The notes under the pieces are model-generated. The model saw only the letters and a program-made list of their open reading frames with translations, had not been told where the DNA came from and made no database searches. From Acheta domesticus (taxonomy: Eukaryota; Arthropoda; Insecta; Orthoptera; Gryllidae), in the NCBI GenBank assembly GCA_031308135.1, contig JAHLJT010008756.1, positions 66,576,026 to 66,640,025 on the forward strand: a stretch of 64,000 nucleotides of DNA. Reading direction: 5' to 3'. Shown piece after piece: positions 36,021-48,506 of this stretch. The translations under genes were made by a program, and so were the position numbers. Positions within the stretch are counted from its first letter, which is position 1. Each line of letters starts with the position of its first letter.

Positions 36021-37035
36021 TCGGAAAAGCTGGACCTTCCGTTCTTCATGAGTGGCAACACAGAATTTGGGGTATTTTTTTGTAACGGTAGCTTCTTTAC
36101 ATTCTGTATATTAAAAGGGATATAATACATATTATCAAAATACGATCTTATTTACAACAAAGAAGTAAATGAACCAAATCAATGTACACAATCAATGTAC
36201 ATCAATCAAACCATCAATGTACACAATTTGACGTAGCATTAATAAAATATTTATTAAATCAATTTCAAAAATAAGTATTTCGTGACCTATTGGAAATAAC
36301 GTTTTTTAATCGTTCGAACAAACACAAAAATCCATGAAATCTGTATTGAGATAAAAGAATTGTTTTAGTTGTAAATGCTGTCCCAATTGAGATAAAATGT
36401 ATTAAACGAAACGTGATGAGTCCGAAGTTACTAACATTTAATAATCGATATTTACTACTCATGGCGAGTTATTACATTACTTTCTAACCATCATTCTGTT
36501 CCCTCTAATCGTCATGAGAAACCTACTTTCCTGCAGTCATTCCATGGCAGGCCTCTTTCATCTAAAATGTTGCGCAAAGGTGCGAAGTACTGTCAAAGTA
36601 CCAAAGGCCCTAACGAATTTAAAAAGCAGAAAACCGCAGTTACCGCAAATTTCACACACAGCAACAATACCACTGACGTTCTTCAGGAACTTCCTCGTCT
36701 TTCATATGAGCTGAGGAAAAGTTGGCGGGTCGTGAACCGGTGGCCCCATGCCAAGAGTCGCGGGCATTAGTAACCTGAAGAGAGAGGGAAATGCCCAGGG
36801 ACGCACGCATTAACACAGCACCACCTACCAGCATCCAACGAACAAACGATTCATGCCCTCTTTTCCTTCGGTCGTCGCGGCCGAAGACGACGTAAAAGAG
36901 CGTGAATCAGCATCCGAAGCATATATATAGTATTTTTTTCTTGAAATTCACGAGGATATTACATTTTCCTGTGCCTGATATGTATCTACGTAAATGTTCG
37001 CGGGCGCTGCACGAAACCACAGCTTCCTTTGAAAA
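36021..37035. other. No firm gene; GC-richer patch at 36.69-36.9 kb
   Basis: A tatatatag run lies at 36921-36929. Overlapping 60-67-codon frames (36514-36834) have no domain. Confidence 0.45.
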
Positions 37036-37540
37036 AGGAAGTAAGTGCTTCTCTCATATTAGCCTCACACTCTCATTCACACTCACACACACTTTAAACA
37101 CTCCAATACACAAAGTGACATCAATCTCACCCACGCTCAAACATACTACCCCCCCTAAACACTCTTCTTGTCTTCTTCATTCTCCAAAACATTCTCTCAC
37201 GCACACTCCCAATAATACGAAAATACACACACTCAAAACACAAAAATACACACACACACACACACAAACACACACACCCAAAAACACAAAAATACACCCA
37301 CCCAAAATACAAAAATATACAACCCCAAAACACAAAAATACACCATCCAAAAACACAAAAATACACACACCCAAAACCATGAAAATACACACACCTAAAC
37401 AAAAAACACAAAAACACACCCTCCCAGAAACATAAAACTACACACTTCCAAAAACACAAAATAAACTCTCTCTCTCTCTCATAAAAATACTTAATCCCCA
37501 AACCAAAAATACGCACTCCCAAAAAAACACGCAAAATCAC
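37036..37540 (+). repeat. CA/AC-rich minisatellite
   Basis: Degenerate tandem array of aaaacacaaaaatacacacaccc-like units of about 22-24 bases, clearest at 37230-37460, with a (CT)n patch at 37468-37480. Long frames on both strands (up to 177 codons) are composition artefacts. Confidence 0.9.
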
Positions 37541-37653
37541 TTACCGTATACGAAGAAACACGCAAAAACTCTCACAAAGAAACTCACATACACTCACGCA
37601 GAAAAACATACTCTCCCAGAAAAATATACACTCACGAAACACAAACTCACTAA

Positions 37654-37678
37654 ACGCGCGCGCGCGCGCGCGCGCACG

Positions 37679-37737
<59 letters not shown>
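37654..37737 (+). repeat. (CG)n-(CA)n compound microsatellite
   Basis: About 10 CG dinucleotides pass through CGCACGCA into about 25 CA dinucleotides. This alternating purine-pyrimidine run of over 80 bases is a classic Z-DNA-prone sequence. Confidence 0.95.
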
Positions 37738-37739
<2 letters not shown>

Positions 37740-38060
37740 ATTCACTAAACACACACACATTCACTAACCTCACACTAAAATAAACACACACTAAAATAAA
37801 CACATACTAAAATAAACACACACTAACAAAACACACACGAAAAACACACATGAAACACATACGCCCACGAAACCACACACACATAAAAAACAAACGCATG
37901 AAATGTACACACATGAAACACGCAGACACAAACACACACACACACGCACATGAAAAACACACATACGAAAACATATCTCACGAAACATATAAAACAAATA
38001 CACAAACTCACCGAAATACACTCACCAAAATACCCACTATCACCCATATACACTCAATCA
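37738..38060 (+). repeat. CA-rich low-complexity array, downstream part
   Basis: actaaaataaacacac-type units (about 37745-37830), then degenerate acacatgaaa-type repeats to about 38060. Confidence 0.85.
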
Positions 38061-38149
38061 CTAAAATTAACACATTCAAAACACTCACACAATTCCTCTT
38101 CATATGAACAATTCTCGTGCATATTACTTGTCACGTCTTTACTGCGATG

Positions 38150-38301
38150 TATTCAACTCTGCCTCTGGCACGAATCAGCTTTTGACGGTTTCATCCAATC
38201 GGAAACTTAAACGTCACCATAGTGACGTTGCTGTAGTGACGTACAAGCTCTGATTGGATGAACCGTCAACAGCTGATTCCTGCCAGAGGCAGAGTTGAAT
38301 A
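38150..38301. mobile_element. Fold-back MITE
   Basis: Arms of about 54 bases (38150-38203 and 38248-38301) are inverted copies (tattcaactctgcctctggc...gaatcagct..tgacggtt). The 44-base centre contains a further acgtcac/gtgacgt stem. No target duplication is evident and there is no coding capacity. Confidence 0.8.
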
Positions 38302-39344
38302 AATCTAAGTATATCAACGTGTGCGAACCTGAGATTATAAAGTACGAGTATATTAGAAGATGGCAATAATTTGAATGCATTTTTTTTTGAGATTCAACTG
38401 TCCCTATAAGGATGATATTTGCAAATGTCTGTGTTTTGGGAAAGAGTATGTAAATGTGTGTCATTTCTGACCGGAAACGTACCCGACCTTATATCGACGA
38501 CTACAAGGATTATATCTCACAGTGCATAAAGCAGCGGAAGCTTTCCATTTATTCTTCTGTTCTAATGTGTCATCATTCACATTTATAATGAATTAAGGAA
38601 TAATATTTACATTAACAGATGTATCATTGTATATTGACGGTATTGCCAAGTGAATATTTATGAAATGCGAATACGTTCCTGCTATAAAACACAAAGAAAC
38701 TATTACGTTATTTCATTTTAAATATGCCTCAGCTTCTCAAAAACAGAGGATCATCGAATTATGTTCCCTCTTTGGGTCAAGGAACACAAGTAAGTACAGT
38801 ACATTACCTGCTGTCGACTCTCGCATTATCTATTATTGGCTGAAAAACCCAGGACAGATTCTACGTAAGCCTTTTTCGCAGGCAAATTTGTCATTTACAT
38901 ACCAGAAGTGGTGGTTGTGTTGGGTATCTTGTACAGAAGAAACCATGTGTCATGCAGCACGCCCAAAGTAGCCAAAGGACGTCGCACGTACAAGAGGTAA
39001 CATGGAACGCATGCTACATCTGGCCATTAAAAGCAGGCGCTGGTTAGCGTGCGGCTACTAAAATATGGCGCCTGAACAGCTTAGGTGGACACTACCTGTC
39101 GAAATTCTTCCGACTAGTGCTGCGAATCGAACGAGGTACAAGTACATTAGCTCGTACACTCACTGCACCCTTACTCACGTCACGATTATACGAGATAGAA
39201 GAACATTCATTGGTAAAGGAAAATGCGTCATTTACATACCTAAAAAAATGAGATTGCCAAAAGTACAAGATTGCAATTTTCATTTTCTCGCCTTACTCCA
39301 TAAGAAGATAAAGTAATGTAATGGTGCTACGTAAAAGAGAAATT
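38302..39344. other. No recognisable gene
   Basis: A 103-codon plus frame (38660-38971) and an 83-codon frame (39065-39316) match nothing I know. Confidence 0.45.
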
Positions 39345-39540
39345 TTTTGACACAAAAACTCTTATTGCCGGGCCGTGGTATCGTAAAAGTGGGTAAATCT
39401 TGTTCCTCTATATAGTAAATAACTCCCTCTATCCCCATGTGTAGTCAGAATCCATGTTTTGTGGATCCATGATGCCGAAAAGTCGAATGATGGCAAAACG
39501 TCTGCTTGTTGTTTCTCTGTCTGTAGTCAACGCAAGCGTC
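39345..39540 (+). repeat. DR1 end-module fragment
   Basis: Contains cttattgccgggccgtgg (39362-39379), agtgggtaaatcttg and agtcagaatccatgttttgtgg, then gcaaaacgtctgc. The body that normally follows is replaced by the 265-base-type units listed next. Confidence 0.7.
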
Positions 39541-39549
39541 TATTCAAGC

Positions 39550-39930
39550 AGAAATTCCATGCAATATTTGAATTGTTGAAGTTATTGCAATGCAGTTTTC
39601 ACAGACTTGCATAATGAAATGAGGCTAGTTTACACTTATATTCATTTCTATTTTATCACTTGTACTTTACGAGATGTTGAGGTAATTTGTTTTTCAAATG
39701 GAACCACACATTTTTTAGTCTACCATGACGAGCGCAAAAAGACGATTCCAGTGGTATACATTTCCAGAAGTGCATGGGGGAATAGGGCTAGATTATACAT
39801 ATATTCATTTTCATTTTATCTGTAGAAATTTACGAGATATTGAGGTAAATTTGTTTTTTTCAAATGAGACTTTACATATTTTTTAGTCTATCATGAACGA
39901 GCATAAAATGACTAATTCAATAATATACAT
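39550..39930 (+). repeat. Tandem units shared in inverse with 41.81-42.2 kb
   Basis: Two partial units: about 39585-39770, with ttgcaatgcagttttcacag, gaggctagtttacactt and gagatgttgaggtaattt, and about 39772-39930. The same unit occurs in reverse at about 41815-42200. Confidence 0.7.
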
Positions 39931-39934
39931 ATGG

Positions 39935-41480
39935 TCATTTGTTAGATAAACATTTTTACTAATTTTACTTTCCCGTATACGTACGTATACACGGAGTGAT
40001 ATACGTAGTATAGGGAAAGTTATGTAATGCTGCGCGAAAAAATGGCCATTTTCGGCGGAAAAAAAATTAATTGCCGGGCCGTGGAAACGAATAAGTGGAT
40101 AAAACCAGTTGCAAAATTAAGAAAAAAATCCCCTAACATGTGGTGTAGCCAGAAACCCAGTTTTCTAGGTCCTTGATACTGAAAACCCAATTGAAAGGAA
40201 AACGTCCGTCTGTCCGTCCGTCTGTCCGTCCGTCCGTCTGTCCGTCTGTGAACACTGCTAGCGCCTAAACCATACGTATGATTTCTTCCAAAATGGATAT
40301 TCCCCGGTCGATCTGATTCTAGTCGAAGCTTTGAGATTTTGAAAAAGATTCTTCAAAATTTGGGGGTACTTTATATGAAGCCCCCCGGAGATTTTCAAAA
40401 TTTTCTCAAAAACGGCTCCAAATTTTTTCTTTAAATTTCTTCTATGAATACAGTAAATACACATTTTAACATGGCATAGGTCCGATTTTCACGTACAGCT
40501 CTGAATTTTCGAAAATTGTGAAAGTTTTGGATTTTTTTCGGCGTCTTTCCTCCAACTACAAAATTGAAGATAGAGATTTTTTCTTCAAATGAAATTTTTT
40601 TGTGCATATTGAGTTCTTTAATAAAGGTCATGTAAATGTTTTTTCAAAATTTTGGTAGTTTTCGGTGCAATATTGCGTGCAATATGTGCAATTTTAAAAA
40701 ATTACAAAAACAAATTTTCTCAAAAATGGCTCCAAATTTTTTCTTGAAACTTTTGGTAGGGATAGTGGTAAATGTACTCTATCAATGACATAAAATCCAT
40801 TTTGGTCTATCGGTTGTTTTTTTTCAAAAATTACAAAAATGTAAATTTTTTTACTTGTCTCTCACGTCGTCAATATTTACATTATCTGCGATTTTTCACA
40901 TTATTATATTACGAGTATATATGCTTTAAATAATGTCAAGGTCAAGTCGAAAACACTACCGTTTTCTGTGAAAAGTAGCTCAAATTTCGGCATTTTCAGA
41001 AATGCTCAAACGCCATTTTCTCGTATATGGCTGCAGTTCTTTCTTTGAAACTTTGGTAAGGATAGTGCTAATTACACTCTTTAGTATAGCGTAAAGTTTA
41101 TTTTGAGTTATTTTTTTGTTTTTCAAAAATTATATAAATGTAAATTTTTTGAAAGATCTCTCACATCTTTAATATGCACATATCCGCAATTTGTAAAGAT
41201 TATTATATTTGTGAGTGTAAGTGCTTCAAGTAACTTCAAGTAAAGTATTTTGAAAACTCAAAATTTTCTGTGAAAATGAGGTTCAAATTTCGCATTTTTA
41301 GTAGTGCTAAAAACGCCATTTTCTCTTAAACGGCACATAATTTTAAAGAAAATTGCCATTTACGGCTAGGTTTTTGTGTTCTTTAATATTCTAAAAATAA
41401 TGTTTCTGTTCTACCAATAGGAAACCGAAAAATTAAGAAAATGACAAAAAAATGTACTTTTGGCGATGATAGATGGTAGC
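39935..41480 (+). repeat. DR1 dispersed repeat, long copy (plus)
   Basis: Starts near actttcccgtatacgtacgta (39968-39988), which forms an imperfect stem with cgtagtatagggaaagt (40004-40020). Next come tgctgcgcgaaaaaatggcc, gccgggccgtgg (40073-40084) and ccagttttctaggtcc. A (GTCCGTCT)n run at about 40204-40250 and actgctagcgcctaaaccat follow. Units beginning ctcaaaaacggctcc-like start at about 40408, 40721, 41021 and 41332, so the period is about 300-313 bases. No coding frame over 70 codons. Confidence 0.8.
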
Positions 41481-41814
41481 TGGCAAGAAAGAGTATGTGG
41501 CAATTCCGAATAGCTAGCGAAGACCCAAGGAAATAGAAAACTTATACGGGAAAGTCTGTGCCATTCTGTAGCACCACTAGTTTATTTTTTTGCGATTCGT
41601 ATTTAACGGACATTTTTAATGTAACAGTTTCAACACCCAACGTCACGCAGCGCTCTCCCTACTAAAGCACGCTCGGGGCGTTACAATATTCATTAAATAG
41701 TATTGGCAAAAATCAAAATTACTAAAAAAATGTAATCTAATATATGAGAACATGAATATCATTAGATACGTATCTTTACACTCGTAATGATAAACTAAAA
41801 GCAATATGTATAGT
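41481..41814. other. No recognisable gene
   Basis: Holds a C/G-richer patch at 41630-41690 (cgtcacgcagcgctctccc) of unknown origin. Confidence 0.45.
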
Positions 41815-42460
41815 TTCTTAAAAAAAAACAAAAATACCTCAATATCTCGTAAAATACAAGTGATAAAATAGAAATGAATTTAAGTATAAACTAGCCTCAT
41901 TTACCCAAGCACTTCTGTAAAAACTGCATTTCAATAACTTGAACCGTTCAAAAATTGCAGGGATGCTAAAGTGGGGTGACTCATCCTGTATATACCTGTA
42001 TATTGGATTCGTCTTCTTACGCTCGTCATAATGGACTACAAAATAATGTATGGTACCATTTTAAAAAAAGGTACCTCAATATCTCGAAAAATACAAGTGG
42101 TAAATTGGAAAAGAAAATATACATCAGTCAGCCCCATTCCCTCATGCATTTCAGTGAAAACTGCATTGCAAAACCTTTAAAAGTTCAAAAATTACAGGAG
42201 GTGCTTAAGTTACATGACACAGCTGTATATCAGAGGACGGTAAGAAAGTGGTGCTACTTCCGGCACACACTCTTTATTTTCAAAAATTGCAAAAACGTAA
42301 CATTCCAAACCTTGAATATTGAACATAGAGATTTGTACCTTAAAATCTGTTCTAAAAAATCAAATCATTGAAAGGTCGTACATTTTTTTTAAAAAGACGC
42401 GTAGTTTTCGCGTAATTTCTGCTTGAAGTTATTGTAATATAATAAAGAAGCTTCCTCTCA
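41815..42460 (-). repeat. Inverse copy of the 265-base-type units
   Basis: On the minus strand, units contain gaaatgcagttttTacag, gaggctagtttatactt, acgagatattgaggta, the gtccattatgacgagcg block and caggatgagtcaccccac. One full and one partial unit are seen. Together with 39.55-39.93 kb they flank the DR1 copy as an inverted pair. Confidence 0.7.
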
Positions 42461-43005
42461 AAAAACGCTCCAAATTTTTTCCTTCTTTTTTTCACGGATA
42501 AAACACGGGACATTTAAAATAATGGCACATGTCTCATTCTATGAATTTTCAAAAATTGCAAAAGTTTAAAATAATACGAGAAACCGAATTCAATAATATA
42601 CATATAGTAGCACCATTGGTTTCTTATAGTATATGTTAATATACATTAAACATTTAATTTTCATTACAATTTTAGTGCTTAAAATATTTAGAAAATTAAA
42701 TAATAATGAGGTGAAAATGTGTCATAGATGTCATTACTCTATTGATTTCATGTTTTATCATGGAAAATGTCTCATTCTAAAACAGAATAGCTTCAGGAAT
42801 GAGATATTTCTCCGGAACGACGTGAAAAGCACAAAATCAACCAAGTATTTTTATGACATCTGAGCCTAATCATTACACCAGAACCTGGAAATGGGCGAAT
42901 GACTTAAAAGCAGGAAATTATATGCATCATGATACGTCTGATATGCATGATGAATACAGGAAGGAGAGCCAAGGGAAATGAGAGAATCTCAAAAAAACTC
43001 TCACG
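42461..43005. other. No recognisable gene
   Basis: AT-rich, longest frame 76 codons. Confidence 0.5.
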
Positions 43006-43135
43006 AATCCACTTGCCGACAACATTGAACGAAAAGGATTTGAAATCCGGACCCCGCCGTGCAAGGTGAGGTCAGTCTGACCGCTACGCAATCCACCGCC
43101 CTAACAAACAACCCTATCGCGTTGCAAAAAGTACC
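43006..43135 (-). mobile_element. Possible second tRNA-derived SINE fragment
   Basis: The minus strand reads gattgcgtagcggtcagactg (A-box-like) and, about 30 bases on, ccggatttcaaatcc (B-box-like with an insertion). It differs from the main SINE family. A decayed tRNA pseudogene is equally possible. Confidence 0.3.
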
Positions 43136-43988
43136 GGGTCTACGAACAGCTCTTACAATTTGTGTATTCGGCCATGGCCACTGCGCCGACTGCGTTGGGA
43201 AATAACTGGTCGCTCTGTTTCACGTCAACGCGAGATAAGAACTTCGGCGGGGACAACCCCCATTTGTAATTCGAATTAAAAATTAACACAATTCGCAACT
43301 TTTCCATTTTTCAACGTTTACTGCAAGAAAAACGTGAAATATGGTTCTGTACCAAAATAATCAATTAAACCATGATCTTTATACTCGTACTTACATATTT
43401 CAAGTGACATGTTTTTTGAAGATCAAGGTAAGTACGGTGTACGAAGGATTCATGACATATAAATTGCAAAATACAGAAATTAATGATATGCATTTACAGT
43501 AATTTATTCAGAACACAAATAGTATACTCACAAGTTGTCGTTGATTCAGTGGGTTATATATCTTAATACGAGAAATAAATAAATAAAAAAAGAAACTAAG
43601 TTTCTCAGCTTCCCAGGCTCACCAGAGCTATAAGGCGTACGATACTAAACGATATTGTAACATTCAAGGACGATGATCTACTTGTTTTAGAATAAGTCCC
43701 ACGTATTGCTGTCTTAAATAACTCTTCTAGGTTAAAAACATTGTTTAAAAACTGATAAAAATTATATTTCTGAAGGAGCAGCCAAGTTCCGAAAAGTGCT
43801 ACAACGAAATCATTTACAACATTCCTTTGTAGGTACTTTAGGCAAAAGTGAATATAAATAATATTACTTTATTATTTGTTATTTTATTATAAGATTATAT
43901 GAAACTTAAAGTAACAGAAGTTTAAAAAACTAAATGATTACAGAACAATAAGAATAACAGAGAAATTTAAAAGATGTAATTATTCGAA
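43136..43988. other. No recognisable gene
   Basis: AT-rich, no frame of note. Confidence 0.5.
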
Positions 43989-44513
43989 TTATCTTAGAAA
44001 TAATGAGTTTAAAATCTCAAAGCGTTTTCGGGATTCCAGGAATAAAATGCATAATTCCAAAAAATCTAACATTGAACACAAAACAAAATGTGCATATCTT
44101 CGTGCATTCCATAGACATTTCGTAGAAGAGTGAAATGCCCTTTCGCCACGTCTAGTTGCCAGAACTCCCTGCGCCTGAATACCAATAACTTTAGAACCGG
44201 GAAGTTCAGAAAGTGACAGTCCATTTCGCAACAGAAAAGCCCTTCCACCCCAAACGAAACATACCAGAGGAGCATTCCACACTGCTACTGGATGACGCGG
44301 TGCAGTGACGGAAAGGAATGTAGTTCTTTGACCTCTTCCCTGGTCGTATAATGATCTGAAGAATGTTTTAAACGTTTCAGATGGATCGAAAATACCTGGG
44401 AGCTGCTGGACTTCTGAGTCATATAAATATAAAGGGACCCATTCCGTATGTAGGCTCGGAATGCGCAATAGTTTCACCCCCATCGTGTTTAACCACACCC
44501 TAATAGCACACAC
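43989..44513 (-). other. Unrecognised 174-codon open frame
   Basis: The longest open frame outside repeats. The DNA at 44090-44500 is more GC-balanced than its flanks, suggesting former coding DNA. I recognise no domain. The plus strand of the same interval also gives protein-like stretches, interrupted by stops (PRLVARTPCA, then LEPGSSESDSPFR), so the true coding strand is uncertain. It may be a decayed element or exon. Confidence 0.25.
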
Positions 44514-44640
44514 AGACGAACCTGCGAGTCGTGACCTGCGTGTATTGTGTTCCCACTGCCGCAGCCCTCTCTCTGCCTCCGGTCAGGTCCGTTGCTTACC
44601 TCTGTCAGGCCCTGGGTGCGTCGCTATCTGTCCCATACAC

Positions 44641-45260
44641 TCATTGACGTAATTTGTCGCCCTAGGCAAATTTGTTTGCGCCCCCCCCCCCTCCGGGTAA
44701 TTCAATGAATTTTTATTTCTGTTACAAAGCAGAAACTATATAATTAGAATTATAAATAAATTATATTGTAGTTTATTTTAAAACTAGTTTTAATCATACA
44801 TTAAAAATGTATTATAATTGCTTTCGTCGAACATTTTGGTTAGCAAATTTGTTGATAATATCACAAACTATTTGAAGCAAAATATATTTTCTATGCTAAA
44901 ATTTAATTCACATTCGCCCATCGTTGAAATTAAGTAATTTTTGACAAAATAATTTCATACCCGAAAACTGTCTTTTAGCCGAACAATTTAAAATAGGTGT
45001 CCTCATGTATAGTACATGCGAAATAAGATAACAACATTTGGAAATAACGTATAAAAGTCAAAGAAAGTGGAGCAAATCCTGGAGCGAATTTTTCCCAAAA
45101 CTTTAACAACATTATAAAAAGCGTAAAAATTTACATAAAAATATTATATTGTTAAATTTAATTTAAAATTCGAAGTTTGCATCCAAACTTTGCCGCCCCT
45201 TCAAATCTTGCCACCCTAGGCATGTTCCTAGATTTGCCTTTTCATAAATCCACCACTGCG
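44641..45260. mobile_element. Possible hAT-like non-autonomous element
   Basis: Two direct gccaccctaggca/tcgccctaggca motifs lie near the ends (about 44658 and 45210). The right end, taaatccaccactg, is the reverse of cagtggtggattta, a form common at hAT termini. A poly-C run lies at about 44681-44691. No 8-base target duplication found and no transposase frame. Confidence 0.35.
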
Positions 45261-46429
45261 CGTCGAGGCGTAGCAAGATTAAACAGCACTGGGCCAAAAA
45301 CAAATCTCAATCAGGAAGAAAATTAGGATCAGACGGGTTTTGCCGTGATCACCGTAATACCTCACAGTTTTTCCTCACCAGGTTGCAGCCCGATGCCACA
45401 GAGCCTCGTGTTTGTCTGGACGAGTAGGAATAAGAAACTACCATTTTCCCTCATCATAAAACCCCCAGCGTGTGGGAGCTCTTTTAAAGAGTCTGACTAT
45501 TCGCACAGGGTATCTCGATGCAACAATGCTCCATCTTTGTCTACAGTTCACAACGATTTCAAATATAAACTAGGATTGCCACCTAGCCAGAAGTGGCATG
45601 ACTTCAGGCATGACTTCAATTTTTGTATGACAGTCTGCTGTGTGTACGAAACTTTAACAGCCTGACTAGTGAAATGAACCAACAACATTTATTTTCATCT
45701 TCAACATCTGTGTTTTTATGTTACCCTAAATATAAAATGTTTAATTGATATACAGCGAAAAACATTTTGACGAACTTTATTTTCAGAAAATTGCATTTTC
45801 GACTCTGTAAATACAGAGTAGTTCATGCACTAAATAGTAATTTCAACATTATCGCAATGAACAAAAGCATAACTGTCACAAAGACTCACAACTAAAGCGT
45901 AGCCAATCAGAATCATACACACCAATTACTTACAGAATGGTAAACACACTAAAAATATTAATTTCAATAAAATTCATACATTCTAAATTTATAATGTGAA
46001 CCACGGCAACTAATGTGTAGTACTCAGTTATTAAAGTAACTGAGAGTATTTTAACGTGCAGTGAAAATATACTATCTGAGCACACAAACTATTTTCAATG
46101 TTTACAGCCCAGAAGTAATTATAAGTACAATAGTCATTTATTACTATTTATTACACTTATTAAATACTTAATACAAAACAAGAAGACATACCTTATCTTC
46201 GAGAGGAAAGAATCATCTCATCGAATGAATTGATATCTTTTTCATTGTATGCAATAATAATTGATTTCATTACACTTTTTAATAAAATACCATTTTTAAA
46301 TTCTCAGACTTCGCCGCCACTGGCACCGCCTACGGGAGTAGTTACAAATACGTTCTATCACCCGCAGTCGATAAAGAGACTAGCAACGTGCTATCAACCA
46401 TTATGACGTACTTGAGCCTTCTGAATAAA
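45261..46429. other. No firm gene
   Basis: A 106-codon plus frame (45345-45665) is unrecognised; the rest is AT-rich. A cgccgccactggcaccgcctac patch at 46310-46332 resembles an element end. Confidence 0.45.
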
Positions 46430-46872
46430 ATAAAGTTATAATCGATGGGTTATTTCGTGTTAATGGGCGCGTCACCTGCCATGGTAATCCGTCCCAAACG
46501 TGTAGTGCACGTTTTATGTAGAGATGACTATGTTCCTCCTTCGCTGGATCAGCATGGTCAGCATGCGTGTTTCCACCATGCAGATATCTCCCACAGCGGG
46601 ACACCACCCCAGCTGAGGCAGTGAGCTCTATACTCCCGACATGTGTGGTAGTGAAGTGCTCGTAAGTGACTGTAAAACTACCAATGAGAGCACCCGGTCG
46701 TTAGAATTCTCCTCCAGACAGCGCTGGAACTTGACCTAGATATGTAGCTAGAGTCGAAAATGCTGCCACCGTCGGGACTCGAACCTCCAAGCCAGAGGCA
46801 CTGCAGTCCTCTGCCTCAGTGCCTCAGTGCCTCCAGTGCCTCAGTCGATGTCCTGAGGCACCTCAGCCGGTA
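46430..46872 (-). mobile_element. SINE family copy D
   Basis: Minus-strand, nearly full-length. The tail is A/T-rich at 46430-46455 (minus reads ...ttattttattcag). The 3' region holds the gatgactatgttcctcc block and ctcccgacatgtgtggtagt. The body holds agaattctcctccagacagcg, gtcgaaaatgctgccaccg and the B box gggactcgaacc (plus, 46774-46785). The tRNA-like head carries a gcctcagt tandem (about 46817-46845), an insertion not seen in other copies. Confidence 0.8.
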
Positions 46873-48284
46873 AAATGTTATATTTCAATCATAACATAGT
46901 AATTGAATACCTCCTGGCAACAAATATTGCAAATAACTTATTTTTCCAAAAGGCATATTTCTGTGCAAAATGGTTCTCAGTGTTGGAGAATATCAAAACA
47001 GCGCGAGTGTTTGAGTGTTGACGCTGTTGCGATCCTTTTATTACTTGTGGAAAACTAAAAGTGTGTTAACATTTTGCCATTTCAACCACTCCTGAAAAAG
47101 TTGATTTTCATGTTACAACTTTCTATCCAGGATTCAATTAAAAATCGACGTAAGTTAAATTTGAATGATCTAAGAATTTGAGGACGGGTTCGTACATGCA
47201 CTCTGAAGGACACACCCTGTGGAAATAAGTAGTACGTCCTCGGCTGGAAAGTAGGACAGTCTTGTCAGTTACCACTGAATAAAATATGGATCGCCAGGTT
47301 ACTTCGCAGAAGGTTCAATTAACTGCAGTTCTATAGTTGTGAGGAGGAAACAATTTCGAATATTGTCACGAGGGCGTTGTGCCCTTTTTTATTGTTATTA
47401 ACACGGAAAGTGAAGAAATATACTGCTAATTTATGTGAAGGATAAGAATGAATTCTCATTGCTGAGGATAACGACTATTGCCCAGAATGTCAGGGTTCAA
47501 ATATTAGTGGAGGTCTTTCCTTATTTGTTATTGCTAAAAACTTAATTTAACTATTCATTGAGTTTCGACCCATTTTGCGAGTTACATTTGTCTTCGTATG
47601 GTCCCATTACTTCTCCTATGGCTAAACTTCTCGAAATATATTTGAATGAAACGTTGCGCAGGAAAACGTTAAAGATAATTTAAAAAATAAACAAGGAAAG
47701 CAGATCATCATATTTTAAAAAATCATTGAAATATAAAACAAAGTATCATTCTCGAATGTAGGGTATCCACTACAAAGCGAAGAGAATTTTCACGCGAAGA
47801 AATGTTAGGGAGGAAATAATCTCAAAATATGTGGCGAAGAGCATCTTTAATTTTGTAGCCTGGACTACCTGACTCAACGTTCCAGCCCAGAATATGGTCC
47901 ACAATTCAGAATAATAAAGAAAATTCTTCTGCTATATTATACAATTAAATAAAAAATACAGTTAAGTCTAATTTTCGCAACATCACCTTCTCAGGATGAA
48001 ATCTAATAATGTACCCTCGTCTACAAATGAGATAAGCCGTCTTTCTACAATTGTTCGGCCTCTAGTCACCATCATTTATTGATTCTTTTCTGGGTTTACT
48101 ATTTGGGTTTACATCATAGACGCAAGATGTCAATGTGAAATCTGGACAAAGGCCCTCCTATTTTGCAAGTTGTTCTCAGTTAAGGCTCATTTTGCTCAAG
48201 CTCAGAACACTTTGGACGAAATCATCATTATAGATTTTATGAATGAGAGGTAGTATCTCTCCCTTTATTACTAGAGGTTTCAAG
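46873..48284. other. No recognisable gene
   Basis: AT-rich, no frame of note, no family recognised. Confidence 0.55.
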
Positions 48285-48506
48285 AATGAACAACAAATGA
48301 CAATGGCTATTTAACTCATGTCTGTCCGTGCCGTAATTAACCAATGCTAAGCAAATTAAACCAATCCCAGATGTCTATCGCCATTTATGATAATCACTTT
48401 GTTTACATTCTTGAGGTAACGATAGCAATTGTTTTAGCATGCGTGCGCGCATGCACGTGCGATAGCATGCGTGCGCGTTAGCTCCAATGTGCGCGTTAAT
48501 ATATTA
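48285..48506 (+). repeat. 5' non-coding part of recombinase-like repeat, copy 2
   Basis: Collinear with the reverse of 21.16-21.43 kb (actcatgtctgtccg, aaaccaatcccagatgt, aacgatagcaattgtt). Carries an extra gcatgcgtgcgcg-type alternating purine-pyrimidine insert at about 48436-48478 that copy 1 lacks. Confidence 0.7.

Noticed and set aside
36902..38210. Frames up to 177 codons in the CA-rich region
   Set aside because: Thr/His or Val/Cys repeats produced by the minisatellite.
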